This document shows, piece after piece, positions 1-8,986 of a stretch of 64,000 nt of DNA. The notes beneath the pieces are model-generated. The model did not search any database. It was not told the origin of the DNA and was given only the letters and a program-made list of their open reading frames with translations. The stretch is from contig CAIZHQ010000007.1 in NCBI GenBank assembly GCA_903932865.1, forward strand, positions 1-64,000, written 5' to 3'. How positions within the stretch are numbered: position 1 is the stretch's first letter; each line of letters begins with the position of its first letter. The DNA is from an uncultured Burkholderiales bacterium. Its GTDB lineage: Bacteria; Pseudomonadota; Gammaproteobacteria; Burkholderiales; Burkholderiaceae_C. The position numbers and the translations under genes were made by a program.

Positions 1-79
1 GGGACTCACCTTTTTTCCAGCGTTCCCACATTAGGGCCTTCTGGCTATCAGAGTAGTAAATTCTAGGTCTTCGCTTCAT
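1..79 (-). CDS. IS30-type transposase, N-terminal 26 codons only (continues left of window)
   Basis: The first 26 codons read MKRRPRIYYSD followed by SQKALMWERWKKGES. This resembles the N-terminal helix-turn-helix entry of IS30-family transposases, which are usually about 320-390 aa. An AGAAGGAG ribosome site lies just upstream of the ATG. The rest is outside the window, so I cannot say whether the element is intact. Recognition rests on this short N-terminus alone. Confidence 0.6.
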   Translation of the reverse strand, partial: MKRRPRIYYSDSQKALMWERWKKGES

Positions 80-333
80 CTGCAACACTCCTTCTGCTAA
101 AGCAGTTTCTAGTGTGTTGCATCGACCGGTTGAATCCAAGAGCGATAGCAGTCATCGGTCCAAGTGGGCCCGCTGTCTGCAAACGGCCAAGAACGGACAT
201 CGAGCCCTATTGCTTGATATCCGTCAATGGACGAACTGTATGCCCGTTTACTGGTCACTCAGTTGGTTTAGTTGTATAGATGAGTTTGCTGGACTCCGAT
301 ACACCTAAGCTCGAGCGTTGTAGAAGCGACTGA
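80..333. other. Noncoding flank with probable IS30 terminus
   Basis: This stretch separates the transposase start from the aldehyde dehydrogenase stop. It should hold the terminal inverted repeat of the insertion element, probably within 108-140, where the bases GTGTTGCATCGACCGGTTGA resemble other IS30 ends; that is recollection, not a match I can verify. A 64-codon plus-strand ORF here has no ribosome site and no recognisable family, so I do not call it a gene. I see no other feature. Confidence 0.35.
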
Positions 334-1773
334 CTAAATTAGTTTCATTGTCACATTCTTCAATTGCATGTAATCGTGAAGCGCCGCCATTCCCTTCTCC
401 CGTCCGATACCACTTTTCTTGTAGCCGCCCATGGGCGCCTCAATCGCGCGTTCATGATATGTGTTGATATAGACGGTCCCCGCTTCCAACTGGGCCGCTA
501 CCCGGTGCGCGCGACTAGCGTCCTGCGTCCAGATACCTGAAGCAAGCCCATATTCCGTATCGTTTGCAATGCGGATGGCTTCTTCTTCAGTGTCAAAAGG
601 GATGAGCACACCCACCGGGCCAAAGATCTCTTCACGGACCACCTTCATGCTCGCCGTCACGTTGGTGAAGATAGTCGGCCTGATATAGAGGCCCTGATCC
701 AGGCCATCGCCGTTGGCGCGCTCCCCCCCCGTAAGACATGTAGCGCCTTCTTGGCGAGCGCTCTCGAAAAAACCAAGAATCTTCTCGAACTGTGGCTGGT
801 TCGCAATGGGACCCAGAGTCGGGAAAGGTCGATCGCGTCCTATCGGAAATTTAGACGCAGCGGCTGCAATCTTTGTGCTGAACTCATCGAATATCGTCCG
901 TTGAACCAGGACGCGCGTGCCAGAGGTACAAATCTGTCCACTGTTGAGGACGAAGCCCATCAGCACCATGGGAACTGCCGCATCCAACTTAGCGTCTTCA
1001 AAGACGATGTTAGGAGACTTTCCGCCAAGTTCCAACGTTAAGGGCATGATCTTGTGGGCTGCAATGGCGCCGATCGCCTGCCCCGTTTTGACCGATCCAG
1101 TAAAAGCCACCTTTCGAACCAACGGATGAACGACCAAGGGTGATCCTGCATTGGCACCATCCCCTGTGATGACGTTTAGAACCCCATTGGGCAGGCCTGC
1201 CTCTGTTGCCAGTCGCGCCATTTCCAGTGCAGTGATAGACGAAAATTCGCTGGGTTTGAGAACGACAGTGTTGCCGGCAGCCAAAGCTGGCGCCACGCTG
1301 CGAGCGGCTTGGTTAAGTGGGCCGTTCCATGGGGTGATGATGCCCACCACGCCATAGGGTTCATAGAGGTTGTAGCAAAAAATCTGGGGATTGATCGGAA
1401 TAGTGTCCCCGTGAATTGACGCGGCCAAGCCACCGTAATAGTCAAAAAATTTGGCCGACTCCACCACAATCATGGGCGACAGACTCGACGGCATGCCCAT
1501 TTCGTCTGACTCCAGCTTGCCCAGTTGTGCTGCGTTTTGAACCAGCAGGTCTGCCAACTTTCTAAGAATCCGGCCTCGCTCCAGTGGGTTCATCTCGGCC
1601 CACACGCGTTTTGCAGCAAATGCCGCTTGGACGGCCCGATCAATGTCCTCGGCATTGCCTTGCCCAACCCGGGCGATCAAAGTTCCATCTGCGGGGCTGA
1701 CGGAATCGAAGTATTGGCCTGAGCTGGGGGCCACAAATTGGCCATTGATATACATCTCATATTGTTGAGTCAT
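334..1773 (-). CDS. NAD(P)-dependent aldehyde dehydrogenase
   Basis: A 479-aa cytosolic class-3/4 aldehyde dehydrogenase that oxidises an aldehyde to a carboxylic acid. The catalytic set is complete: Asn150 (ITPWN), Lys173 (VVLKPSE), Glu248 (LELGGK) and nucleophile Cys282 (SGQICTSG). I chose the ATG giving MTQQYEMYIN because AGGAG sits eight bases before it; a longer frame adds 17 residues that overlap the upstream gene. It is the last gene of the 13-gene operon and follows the GMC oxidoreductase by 28 bp. That order suggests alcohol to aldehyde to acid before CoA activation. The substrate is not deducible from sequence. Confidence 0.93.
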   Translation of the reverse strand: MTQQYEMYINGQFVAPSSGQYFDSVSPADGTLIARVGQGNAEDIDRAVQAAFAAKRVWAEMNPLERGRILRKLADLLVQNAAQLGKLESDEMGMPSSLSPMIVVESAKFFDYYGGLAASIHGDTIPINPQIFCYNLYEPYGVVGIITPWNGPLNQAARSVAPALAAGNTVVLKPSEFSSITALEMARLATEAGLPNGVLNVITGDGANAGSPLVVHPLVRKVAFTGSVKTGQAIGAIAAHKIMPLTLELGGKSPNIVFEDAKLDAAVPMVLMGFVLNSGQICTSGTRVLVQRTIFDEFSTKIAAAASKFPIGRDRPFPTLGPIANQPQFEKILGFFESARQEGATCLTGGERANGDGLDQGLYIRPTIFTNVTASMKVVREEIFGPVGVLIPFDTEEEAIRIANDTEYGLASGIWTQDASRAHRVAAQLEAGTVYINTYHERAIEAPMGGYKKSGIGREKGMAALHDYMQLKNVTMKLI

Positions 1774-1801
1774 TGTGAGTCTCCTGAAGTTTGAATGAGC
1801 G

Positions 1802-3418
1802 TTAACGTGCTTTGTGGGCGGCAAGAATCATGGCGGCGCCCTTTTCACCAATCATGATGGTGGGTGCATTGGTATTGCAAGACGTGACGCGTGGCATCAC
1901 CGATGCATCGACTACCCGCAGGCCCTGTATGCCATGGACTTTGAGTTGAGGGTCGACTACGGACATGGAATCCGTACCCATCGCGCAGGTGCCTACCGGG
2001 TGGTAAACAGTTTGGGCTGAGTCGCGGATGTAGCCTTCCCATTGCGCATCAGTTCTGATCGATGAACCCGGTGCTACCTCCTTTTTAATGAGATTGGCCA
2101 TGGGTTTCGTTTCGAAAACCTTACGAATCCAACGCATGCCTTCGCGCATGACAGACAAGTCATCATCGTTGTCCAGATAATTGGCATAAATAAGTGCTTT
2201 ATCACACGGATCTGGGCTTGCCAAGCGAATCGATCCTCTTGCCTTTGGCCTGAGCAGGCTACAAGATGCGTTGATGCCTGGGAACGAGTCAAGAGCAACA
2301 GCACCAGATTTTGAGATGGTGATGCTCATCGGTCTAAAGCTGATTTCAACGTCTGGGCGATCTGCATTTTTGGCCACCCTGGGAAAGGCGGTGGCTTGAA
2401 CGGCACCGATGTTCATGTACCCACTGCGATTGATGAAGTACTTCAGCGCTTGAAAATACATTCTTGCGCCGGTCAACTGGTGATTGATTGAAATGGACTT
2501 GTCACATTCAGCCACGTAATAAACATACAAGTGGTCTTGCAAATTCGCACCGACACCCGGAAGGTCATGGACCACATTGATTCCCCGCTCCTGAAGATGC
2601 GCGCCAGGGCCTATGCCAGAGAGCATGAGCAACTGCGGTGAATTGATCACCCCGCCAGAAAGAATGACCTCTCTTCGGGATTTTGCTTCAAGAGTTTGGC
2701 CGCCCTTGGTATAGCTGATGCCTACGGCTCGGTTACCCTCAAGAAGGATTCGCCCAACCAAAGCCTCCACCACCACATGCAGGTTCTTGCGATGTCTGAC
2801 GGGATGCAAAAAAGCCTCAGAAGTTGAACTGCGGCGGCCCTTTCTGACGGTGACCTGCGCTCGACCGACACCCTCCTGGATGCCGTCATTGAGGTCCTTT
2901 CGAAATGGCAGGCCCGCATTCACAGCCGATTGAATGAACAGTCGTCCACCTTCATCGTCGATGGCGGGATCGCTCACGGCAAGCGGTCCGCCAGTACCGT
3001 GCATGGCGCTGGCGCCATGCTGTTGGTCCTCGCTCATTTTGAAGTAAGGCATGACATCGACCCAGGCCCAGCCAGGATTTCCAAGACGGGCCCACTCGTT
3101 GTAATCCTCCGGATGGCCACGGAGGTAGACCATGCCATTGATCGAACTTGAGCCGCCGAGGGTTCGCCCTCTTGGCCAGTAAATCTTTCGATTTCGCAAG
3201 TGCTTTTCAGGCTCGGTAAAGTAAGCCCAGTTCGTTGGCCCTGGCCCGATGACACGGGCCGCACCAGCGGGAATCTTCATCCAGATGCTCTTGTCTTCAG
3301 GACCAGCCTCTAAAAGTAAAACTGATACGGCAGGATCTTCTGACAATCGATTGGCAAGAACGCATCCGGCGGAGCCAGCGCCTACGATGATGTAGTCATA
3401 TTCGTGGGAGTCGGACAT
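1802..3418 (-). CDS. GMC-family FAD alcohol oxidoreductase (choline-dehydrogenase-like)
   Basis: A 538-aa flavoprotein of the glucose-methanol-choline family, predicted to oxidise a primary alcohol to an aldehyde. It opens with the FAD-binding GAGSAG motif at residues 13-18. The GMC signature GRTLGGSSSINGM follows, and the C-terminal active-site elements are His473 (YHPVGTCAMG) and Asn517 (TNAPT). No signal peptide is seen, so it is probably cytosolic or peripheral on the inner membrane. It lies between the importer's binding-protein gene and the aldehyde dehydrogenase. Annotation as choline dehydrogenase would be over-specific, since no betaine genes are nearby; alkanol, polyether or terpenoid alcohol oxidation are equally open. 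Confidence 0.92.
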   Translation of the reverse strand: MSDSHEYDYIIVGAGSAGCVLANRLSEDPAVSVLLLEAGPEDKSIWMKIPAGAARVIGPGPTNWAYFTEPEKHLRNRKIYWPRGRTLGGSSSINGMVYLRGHPEDYNEWARLGNPGWAWVDVMPYFKMSEDQQHGASAMHGTGGPLAVSDPAIDDEGGRLFIQSAVNAGLPFRKDLNDGIQEGVGRAQVTVRKGRRSSTSEAFLHPVRHRKNLHVVVEALVGRILLEGNRAVGISYTKGGQTLEAKSRREVILSGGVINSPQLLMLSGIGPGAHLQERGINVVHDLPGVGANLQDHLYVYYVAECDKSISINHQLTGARMYFQALKYFINRSGYMNIGAVQATAFPRVAKNADRPDVEISFRPMSITISKSGAVALDSFPGINASCSLLRPKARGSIRLASPDPCDKALIYANYLDNDDDLSVMREGMRWIRKVFETKPMANLIKKEVAPGSSIRTDAQWEGYIRDSAQTVYHPVGTCAMGTDSMSVVDPQLKVHGIQGLRVVDASVMPRVTSCNTNAPTIMIGEKGAAMILAAHKAR

Positions 3419-3470
3419 TACAAACTCGCTGCGGTCAGTTGATGTTGAACGGAGTGCATACGTTCCTGCA

Positions 3471-4757
3471 TTACTGGCCTATCCCGCTGCTGATGATGGG
3501 GCCGAACAGTTCCCATTGCTCGCCCTTCAGGCGCATCATCTGCATTTGTTGAATCGGGTAGAGGTCTGTTGGCGTGGTGTTGGCAACCACACCAGGAATC
3601 ATCAACTTGAACGGCACCTTGTTCAGATTCGCGGCCTGCTTCATCACGTTGGCACGAGACAAATCATTGCCACTTTGAGCAAGAATTTGCACCAGTGCCT
3701 GAGCAGTCACGTAACCGTAGACGTTCATCGAGTCTGCTTTGTTAGCGCCGGGTACGTACTTGTCCATGAAAGCAGACCAGACTTTCATGTCGGGGTGGTC
3801 TTTCCAACGTGCATCAGTAGATTCCATCAAATAAGCTGTGCTCAGAATGCCTTGGCTGTTCTCAATACCCGCCGGTTTCATGACCGCACCCACAGACACA
3901 GAAATGTTGATCAGATAGTGGGCTGGTTTCCAGCCAATTTCGGCAATCTTCTTGATCACCTGCGAGGCAAATTTAGGGGTCGTGATGTTGACCAGAACGT
4001 CAGCCCCAGAAGCCTTCAGCTTGAGTACCTGAGAATCCACCGTGGGGTCTGAAGGCTCGTAGGTCGCCGTTGAGACGATCATCGATGCCGCCTTTTGTCC
4101 CAACCCTTCTTTCAGACCGGCCAGATAGTCCTTGCCGAAATCATCATTTTGGGAAAGTACTGCAATCTTTGCGTTCGGTGTATTGGTCAGAATATGCTTT
4201 GCATAGATGGCACCTTCGCTGAAATAGGTCGGCTGCCACCCCATCGTCCACGGATATTTTTTGGGGTCTACCAGATGGGTCGCGCCTCCGCCCACCAGCA
4301 ACTGCGGGACTTGCTTGGCGTTGAGGTATTTTTGGGCTGCCAAATTAGCGGCAGTGCCAATCGTATTGAACATCGCCAAAACGTCATCGCTCTCCACCAA
4401 TTTTCGGGTTTGCTCAACGGTTTTGGGTGGGCTCAAGGCGTCGTCGTAGGAAATGAAGTTGATCTTTCGACCGTTGATGCCGCCATTGTCATTGATCATT
4501 TTGAAGTAGGCCGCCTCTACCTTAGCGATCGTGCTGTAGGCTGATCCTGGGCCGCTGTAGGGGCTGGTGTTGCCAATGCGGATCTCGGCATCGGTAACGC
4601 CAGGCAGCTGTGCCTTCTGTGCCCACGCGCCAGACAGCGCCATAATACTGAAGACGGCCGCCACAAAGGCTTTTCCAAATCGGCTGTGTGTCAAATTGCC
4701 CTGGCTTGCAAAGGCTCTCCGGGTCATTGGTTTGATGTTGTTTGTCATGTCGGTCAT
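3471..4757 (-). CDS. Branched-chain-type ABC importer, periplasmic binding protein
   Basis: A 428-aa type-I periplasmic binding protein (LivK/amide-binding superfamily) for the ABC system encoded just upstream. The mature part begins near QKAQLPGVTDAEIRIGNTSPYSGPGS, the usual ligand-domain opening, after a long signal region (FVAAVFSIMALSGAWA) with an Ala-x-Ala-like cleavage site. I chose the ATG preceded by AGGAG; a longer frame runs into the permease gene 19 bp away. Related Liv-type receptors in such clusters often bind aromatic acids or other non-amino-acid substrates, so a catabolic substrate of this operon is likely, by inference only. Confidence 0.9.
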   Translation of the reverse strand: MTDMTNNIKPMTRRAFASQGNLTHSRFGKAFVAAVFSIMALSGAWAQKAQLPGVTDAEIRIGNTSPYSGPGSAYSTIAKVEAAYFKMINDNGGINGRKINFISYDDALSPPKTVEQTRKLVESDDVLAMFNTIGTAANLAAQKYLNAKQVPQLLVGGGATHLVDPKKYPWTMGWQPTYFSEGAIYAKHILTNTPNAKIAVLSQNDDFGKDYLAGLKEGLGQKAASMIVSTATYEPSDPTVDSQVLKLKASGADVLVNITTPKFASQVIKKIAEIGWKPAHYLINISVSVGAVMKPAGIENSQGILSTAYLMESTDARWKDHPDMKVWSAFMDKYVPGANKADSMNVYGYVTAQALVQILAQSGNDLSRANVMKQAANLNKVPFKLMIPGVVANTTPTDLYPIQQMQMMRLKGEQWELFGPIISSGIGQ

Positions 4758-4776
4758 GTCTATCTCCTGGTTTTGC

Positions 4777-5766
4777 TTAGTTGGAAGTTCCGCTTTTGCG
4801 TTGGAACCGGTGAAAAATGAAATCCCGAAAAGTGCTTGCGCCTGCAGGCAAGAAAAAGATGAGGGCAATGAGAAATACCCCATAGATGGCACCCGACAAG
4901 CCCTTGGAGACGGTCTCAGCCACATTGGGTACGATCAGGACGAAGATGGCACCCAAAAAAGCCCCGGGCAACCAACCAACGCCGCCGACCACGAGGCCCA
5001 CCAAAATGGCGGCCGAAAGATAAAAGGTGAAGCTCTCCGGTGCGATGTACTGCACGGCCATGGCACTCAATGCGCCCGCGATGCCATTGAATGCTGCGCT
5101 CATACCAAAGGCCAGCGTTTTGTAAACCGACACATTGACCCCCATAGCCTTGGCAGCCACAGGGCTCTCTTTGACAGCCAATAGGGCCAAGCCGGTTCGG
5201 CTATTGATCAGATTTTTGGCGACGAGAAATAGAAAGCCGGTCGTGATCAGCGTGATGTAGTAAAGCCATTGATCCTCGGTCAGTGATAATCCAAAAGGGG
5301 CTTGCGGCTTATTGACTGCGATGCCCTGGGAGCCACCTGTCCATGATTCCAAAACCGAAAGTTTGATGACCTGCGGCATGGCAACGGCCAACGAAAAAGT
5401 AGCCATGGCGAGGTAGTGTCCCTCCAGACGCAGTGCGGGCAATCCAAACAAAAATCCAAATAGGAAGGCAATGACGCCTGCAGCGGGGATGGCCAAGCCG
5501 TAGTGCAAGTCAAATTGACCCATCGAAATGGCTGCTGTGTAAGCGCCGACTGAATAGAAAGCGCCATGACCCAGCGACAACTGGCCGCTGAAGCCCACCA
5601 AGAGATTCAGCCCCATGATGGCCACCGCAAAGATCATGACCTGGGTGGCTTGAAACAGTAGAAACCCCTTGGCGACTGCAGGTAGCACAACAGCCACCGC
5701 AAAAATCCCAATCATGAGCGCCATCCACTTGATGGACTGCCCTTGCGGATTCATTTGATTTTTCAT
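4777..5766 (-). CDS. ABC importer inner-membrane permease, LivM type
   Basis: A 329-aa polytopic permease with about eight to nine hydrophobic segments. It carries the LivM hallmark GLNLLVGFSGQLSLGHGAFYSVGAYTAA near residues 52-79 and ends in a short basic cytoplasmic tail. Its start overlaps the stop of the LivH-type permease by ATGA. It pairs with that protein to form the transmembrane channel, energised by the LivG/LivF ATPases upstream. The family identity is clear; the substrate is not. Confidence 0.92.
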   Translation of the reverse strand: MKNQMNPQGQSIKWMALMIGIFAVAVVLPAVAKGFLLFQATQVMIFAVAIMGLNLLVGFSGQLSLGHGAFYSVGAYTAAISMGQFDLHYGLAIPAAGVIAFLFGFLFGLPALRLEGHYLAMATFSLAVAMPQVIKLSVLESWTGGSQGIAVNKPQAPFGLSLTEDQWLYYITLITTGFLFLVAKNLINSRTGLALLAVKESPVAAKAMGVNVSVYKTLAFGMSAAFNGIAGALSAMAVQYIAPESFTFYLSAAILVGLVVGGVGWLPGAFLGAIFVLIVPNVAETVSKGLSGAIYGVFLIALIFFLPAGASTFRDFIFHRFQRKSGTSN

Positions 5767-6644
5767 ACGCGGTGCACCAGTTTTTTCCCCAAGAGACCTT
5801 GGGGCCGTATCACAAGAACCAAAACGATGGTGACCAGCGCCAACGTGAGCTTGAGTTCACCGCCGATGACGGGAATTAACGTGCCCACCAGGTTCTCCAG
5901 AACACCCACAATGAGTCCTCCAAGGACGGCGCCCGCAGGACTACTGAGCCCGCCGAGAACCGCACCTGCAAAGCCATAGACCAAGGTCCCCGCCATCATG
6001 TTGGGCTCCAGGAAAACGACGGGAGCGATCAGCATGCCCCCCACCGCGCCGATGGCCGCTGCCATGCCCCAGCCAAGTCCCTCAAGCGTTCTGACACGTA
6101 TACCTAAAAGGCGTGCAGAGGTTGGGTTGTTTGCGGCACCGCGCATGGCCAAGCCAACCCGGGTAGACCGAAAAAAGACAAACAGCAAGACCAGGATGAC
6201 CAGCGTGGTGGCCATCATTCCCGCTTGATGCTGGCTGATCAAGGCGCTGCCCAAAAATGGCGCTGTGCCGAATGGCGATGGAAATGGCTTGACCGTGAAG
6301 CTCCAGATATAACCTGCAACGCTGTTAATCGTCAGTAGCAACCCGATGAAGACAATGACAAGGCTCAGGGGTGGTGCATGTCGGAGTGGTCGCATCAAGA
6401 CGCGCTCCACCAGTACACCCAAAACAAATGACATCAAAACAGTCAATGGGAAGGCAACCCAATAGGACACGCCGTAGTCCATGATTTGCCAGGCGGCAAA
6501 GGTGGAGAGCATGGCCATCTCACCTTGGGCGAAGTTCACATGCCCGATGGATTGGTAAATCATGACGACAGCGAGCGCAACACAAGCGTAAATCGTGCCT
6601 GTGGATATGCCCGCGATCAGTTGCTGTGCAATAAGTTCCATCAT
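5763..6644 (-). CDS. ABC importer inner-membrane permease, LivH type
   Basis: A permease of about 293 aa with the LivH-typical opening (QLIAGISTGTIYACVALAVVMIYQSIGHVNFAQGEMAML) and the C-terminal GGLSSPAGAVLGGLIVGVLENL coupling region. The start overlaps the LivF stop as TGATG. A TTG codon one position upstream and a second ATG one position downstream are also possible, with trivial effect on the protein. It forms the membrane pore with the LivM-type partner. All five importer genes are present and contiguous, so the transporter looks complete. Confidence 0.91.
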   Translation of the reverse strand: MMELIAQQLIAGISTGTIYACVALAVVMIYQSIGHVNFAQGEMAMLSTFAAWQIMDYGVSYWVAFPLTVLMSFVLGVLVERVLMRPLRHAPPLSLVIVFIGLLLTINSVAGYIWSFTVKPFPSPFGTAPFLGSALISQHQAGMMATTLVILVLLFVFFRSTRVGLAMRGAANNPTSARLLGIRVRTLEGLGWGMAAAIGAVGGMLIAPVVFLEPNMMAGTLVYGFAGAVLGGLSSPAGAVLGGLIVGVLENLVGTLIPVIGGELKLTLALVTIVLVLVIRPQGLLGKKLVHRV

Positions 6645-7357
6645 CAATTCCCCAGATAGGCGCGTCGAATGCTGTCGTTTTTTCGGATCGCATCAGGTGT
6701 GCCCGAAAAAACAATCCGACCTGTTTCAAGCAAATAAGCCTTGTCTGCCAGATCCAAGGCGAGGTGAGCGTTTTGTTCAACCAATAGGATGCTGATGCCC
6801 TGCTCTTGGTTGAGCCGCCTGAAAATTTTGAAGAGTTCACGCACCATGAGTGGCGCTAAGCCAAAGGACGGTTCATCCAGCAGCAGCAAAGTGGGTCGCG
6901 CCATGAGTGAACGGCCTACGGCTAACATTTGTTGCTCACCGCCAGAAAGAGTCCCGGCTTGCTGAGAACTTCGTTTCCGAAGGATTGGAAAGTAGTCGTA
7001 AATCCGATCCATGTCCTGGCTGACGCTCAGCCTGTCACTTCGTCGAATGGCACCCAGTTGCAAATTTTCAGTCACGCTCAGTGCGCCGAAAGTCCCGCGT
7101 CCGTCCGGCACATGACCGACGCCCAGGCAAGCAATATCTTCAGTAGACAACTGCTCAATACGACGCCCGTCGAGTTCGATGTCGCCTTGACGCGACAGCA
7201 TGCCGCAGATGGCCCTCAGGGTACTGGTTTTACCGGCACCATTGGCCCCCAGCAGCGCGGTGATCTGACCCGCATTGACCCGAAGACTCAGGCCGTGCAG
7301 CACCTTGCTGCTCCCATAGGAGGCGGTCAAATCATGGATGCTTAATTGGCCTCTCAT
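6644..7357 (-). CDS. ABC importer ATPase, LivF type
   Basis: A 237-aa nucleotide-binding subunit. Walker A is GANGAGKT (residues 37-44), the ABC signature is LSGGEQQ, and Walker B is LLLLDEPSFGLAP, followed by the switch histidine region LLVEQNAH. Length and spacing are normal for LivF. It overlaps LivG by ATGA upstream and LivH by TGATG downstream, so translation is probably coupled through the whole importer. It hydrolyses ATP at the cytoplasmic face to drive import. Confidence 0.93.
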   Translation of the reverse strand: MRGQLSIHDLTASYGSSKVLHGLSLRVNAGQITALLGANGAGKTSTLRAICGMLSRQGDIELDGRRIEQLSTEDIACLGVGHVPDGRGTFGALSVTENLQLGAIRRSDRLSVSQDMDRIYDYFPILRKRSSQQAGTLSGGEQQMLAVGRSLMARPTLLLLDEPSFGLAPLMVRELFKIFRRLNQEQGISILLVEQNAHLALDLADKAYLLETGRIVFSGTPDAIRKNDSIRRAYLGN

Positions 7358-8193
7358 GCTGCGTCTCCACCCAGGTAGGCGGCAATCACGTCAGGATGCT
7401 GTTGCACTTGTTCAGGTGTGCCTTCTGCGATCCTTCGCCCGAAGTTCAGGGCCACGATGTGATCGGAAATGGTCATCACCAAACCCATGTGGTGCTCCAC
7501 CAGCAGCACCGTCAGATTGAAGTCCTTGCGAATCTTCTGAATGGTTTGCCCCAGTTCGTTCACTTCTTCATGGTTGAGTCCACAAGCAGGCTCATCCAGA
7601 AGCAATAGGGTTGGCTCAGTGGCCAACGCGCGGGCCAATTCAACGCGCTTTTGGGTGCCAAATGGCAGGTCCTTTACCTTGCTTGAGGCGAATTCCTGCA
7701 GATGGAGGTACTCGATCAGGCGATCTGCTGCCGCGTTGGAGGCGACGTTGGCCCGACGGGACAAGGGCAGGCACAGAGCATCGGCGATCAGGTTTCCCCG
7801 GGTGCGTGTGTGTGCCCCGATCCTGATGTTGTCTGTCACCGTCAAATTCTGAAAGAGCGCCAGGTTTTGGAACGTGCGACCAATACCTCGCTCGGCGATG
7901 TCTTGCGCCGCAGTGGCCAGAAGGGATTGACCTCGGTACAGGATGTCCCCTGAGTCGGGGGTGTACAGACGGCTCACACAGTTGAAGAGGGTTGTTTTGC
8001 CCGCACCATTGGGGCCGATGAGCGCGACCACCTTGCCCTCTGGAATCTTGAAACTCACGCGGTCGAGGGCGACTACGCCACCGAAAGTCACCACAACATT
8101 GCAGACGTCGAGCAGTGAAGGCGTTTGGGTCGTCGTAACACTCGCGGCGGACATGGCGGACCTCGTTCCTGAATTTTTGGTGGTGATGGACAT
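7354..8193 (-). CDS. ABC importer ATPase, LivG type
   Basis: A 279-aa ATPase with Walker A GPNGAGKT, a LivG-type segment (IGRTFQNLALFQNLTVTDNI), Walker B LLLLDEPACGLNHEE and the LivG-specific LLVEHHMGLVM. The first about 25 residues before LLDVCNVVVTFGGV are low-similarity padding. An internal ATG at 8154, preceded by GAGGT at proper distance, may be the true start, giving 266 aa. It pairs with LivF as the heterodimeric motor. It lies 14 bp after the enoyl-CoA hydratase gene. Confidence 0.91.
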   Translation of the reverse strand: MSITTKNSGTRSAMSAASVTTTQTPSLLDVCNVVVTFGGVVALDRVSFKIPEGKVVALIGPNGAGKTTLFNCVSRLYTPDSGDILYRGQSLLATAAQDIAERGIGRTFQNLALFQNLTVTDNIRIGAHTRTRGNLIADALCLPLSRRANVASNAAADRLIEYLHLQEFASSKVKDLPFGTQKRVELARALATEPTLLLLDEPACGLNHEEVNELGQTIQKIRKDFNLTVLLVEHHMGLVMTISDHIVALNFGRRIAEGTPEQVQQHPDVIAAYLGGDAA

Positions 8194-8207
8194 GGTGTTC
8201 AGACGAG

Positions 8208-8984
8208 TTACTTGCCTTTGAAGGCAGGTTTTCTCTTCTCAACGAAGGCGCTGCGTCCTTCAAGACGGTCCTCGCTGTTGCGAAGAATTCCAAACGACTG
8301 CTGCTCCAATTCGAGTCCTGCAGCCAAGGGGATCTCACGGCCCACAGTCGCCAGTCTCTTGACGGCAGCAACCGCCAGGGGGGCATTGGCTGCGATCTGC
8401 CGCGCTATGGACATGGCCGTCTCCATGAGCGCAGAGGGTGCGACCACGCGACTGACCAAGCCAATTCGCAAAGCTTCCTGGGCATCGATCCTTGCACCAG
8501 TGAGTAGCATCAGCATGGCATCTGATTGGCCGATTGCACGAACGATGCGTTGGGTCCCACCAGCACCTGGAATGCTGCCAATGCACACCTCAGGCAGCCC
8601 AAATTTCGCACCTTCTGAGGCAATTCTGATGTCGCACTGCAACGCGAGTTCGAGGCCACCACCCAAGGCGAAACCATTGATGGCGCCGATCACTGGCTTG
8701 CCGGTCTGCAATGTAGCCAGGCTTGGAGTCGGGCGAACTGACCCGAAGTGCAACTCGGCAAATGTTTCACTGGGTGGCTGAGTTTTCTTCAGGTCTGCAC
8801 CGGTACAAAATGAACGGTCGCCAGCACCGGTGAGAATCACGACCCGGATGTCGCTGTCAGATGAAATTTGTTGCCAGATGGCATGCAATTGCTCAACGGA
8901 CTCGGGGTCCAGTGCATTCATGGCTTCAGGTCGATTCAAGGTGACGGTTGCGATGTAGTCGCAGACTTCAATAGAGACTGTCAT
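8208..8984 (-). CDS. Enoyl-CoA hydratase/isomerase (crotonase family)
   Basis: A 258-aa crotonase-fold enzyme expected to hydrate, isomerise or otherwise act on a CoA-bound unsaturated acyl group. The CoA-binding and oxyanion-hole segment is present (GAINGFALGGGLELALQCDIRIAS), as is the second active-site region (GLPEVCIGSIPGAGGTQRIVR). It sits two bases after the CoA-transferase stop, so the two steps, CoA attachment then hydration, are probably coupled. Crotonases vary widely in chemistry; hydratase is the default call. Confidence 0.92.
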   Translation of the reverse strand: MTVSIEVCDYIATVTLNRPEAMNALDPESVEQLHAIWQQISSDSDIRVVILTGAGDRSFCTGADLKKTQPPSETFAELHFGSVRPTPSLATLQTGKPVIGAINGFALGGGLELALQCDIRIASEGAKFGLPEVCIGSIPGAGGTQRIVRAIGQSDAMLMLLTGARIDAQEALRIGLVSRVVAPSALMETAMSIARQIAANAPLAVAAVKRLATVGREIPLAAGLELEQQSFGILRNSEDRLEGRSAFVEKRKPAFKGK

Positions 8985-8986
8985 GT

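Noticed and set aside
114-308. 64-codon ORF next to the IS30 end
   Set aside because: No ribosome site, no family features, and it overlaps the presumed IS terminus.
3001-3400. Choline dehydrogenase (betA) assignment for the GMC enzyme
   Set aside because: Motifs fit the whole GMC family and no betaine or choline genes are nearby, so the specific name is not supported.
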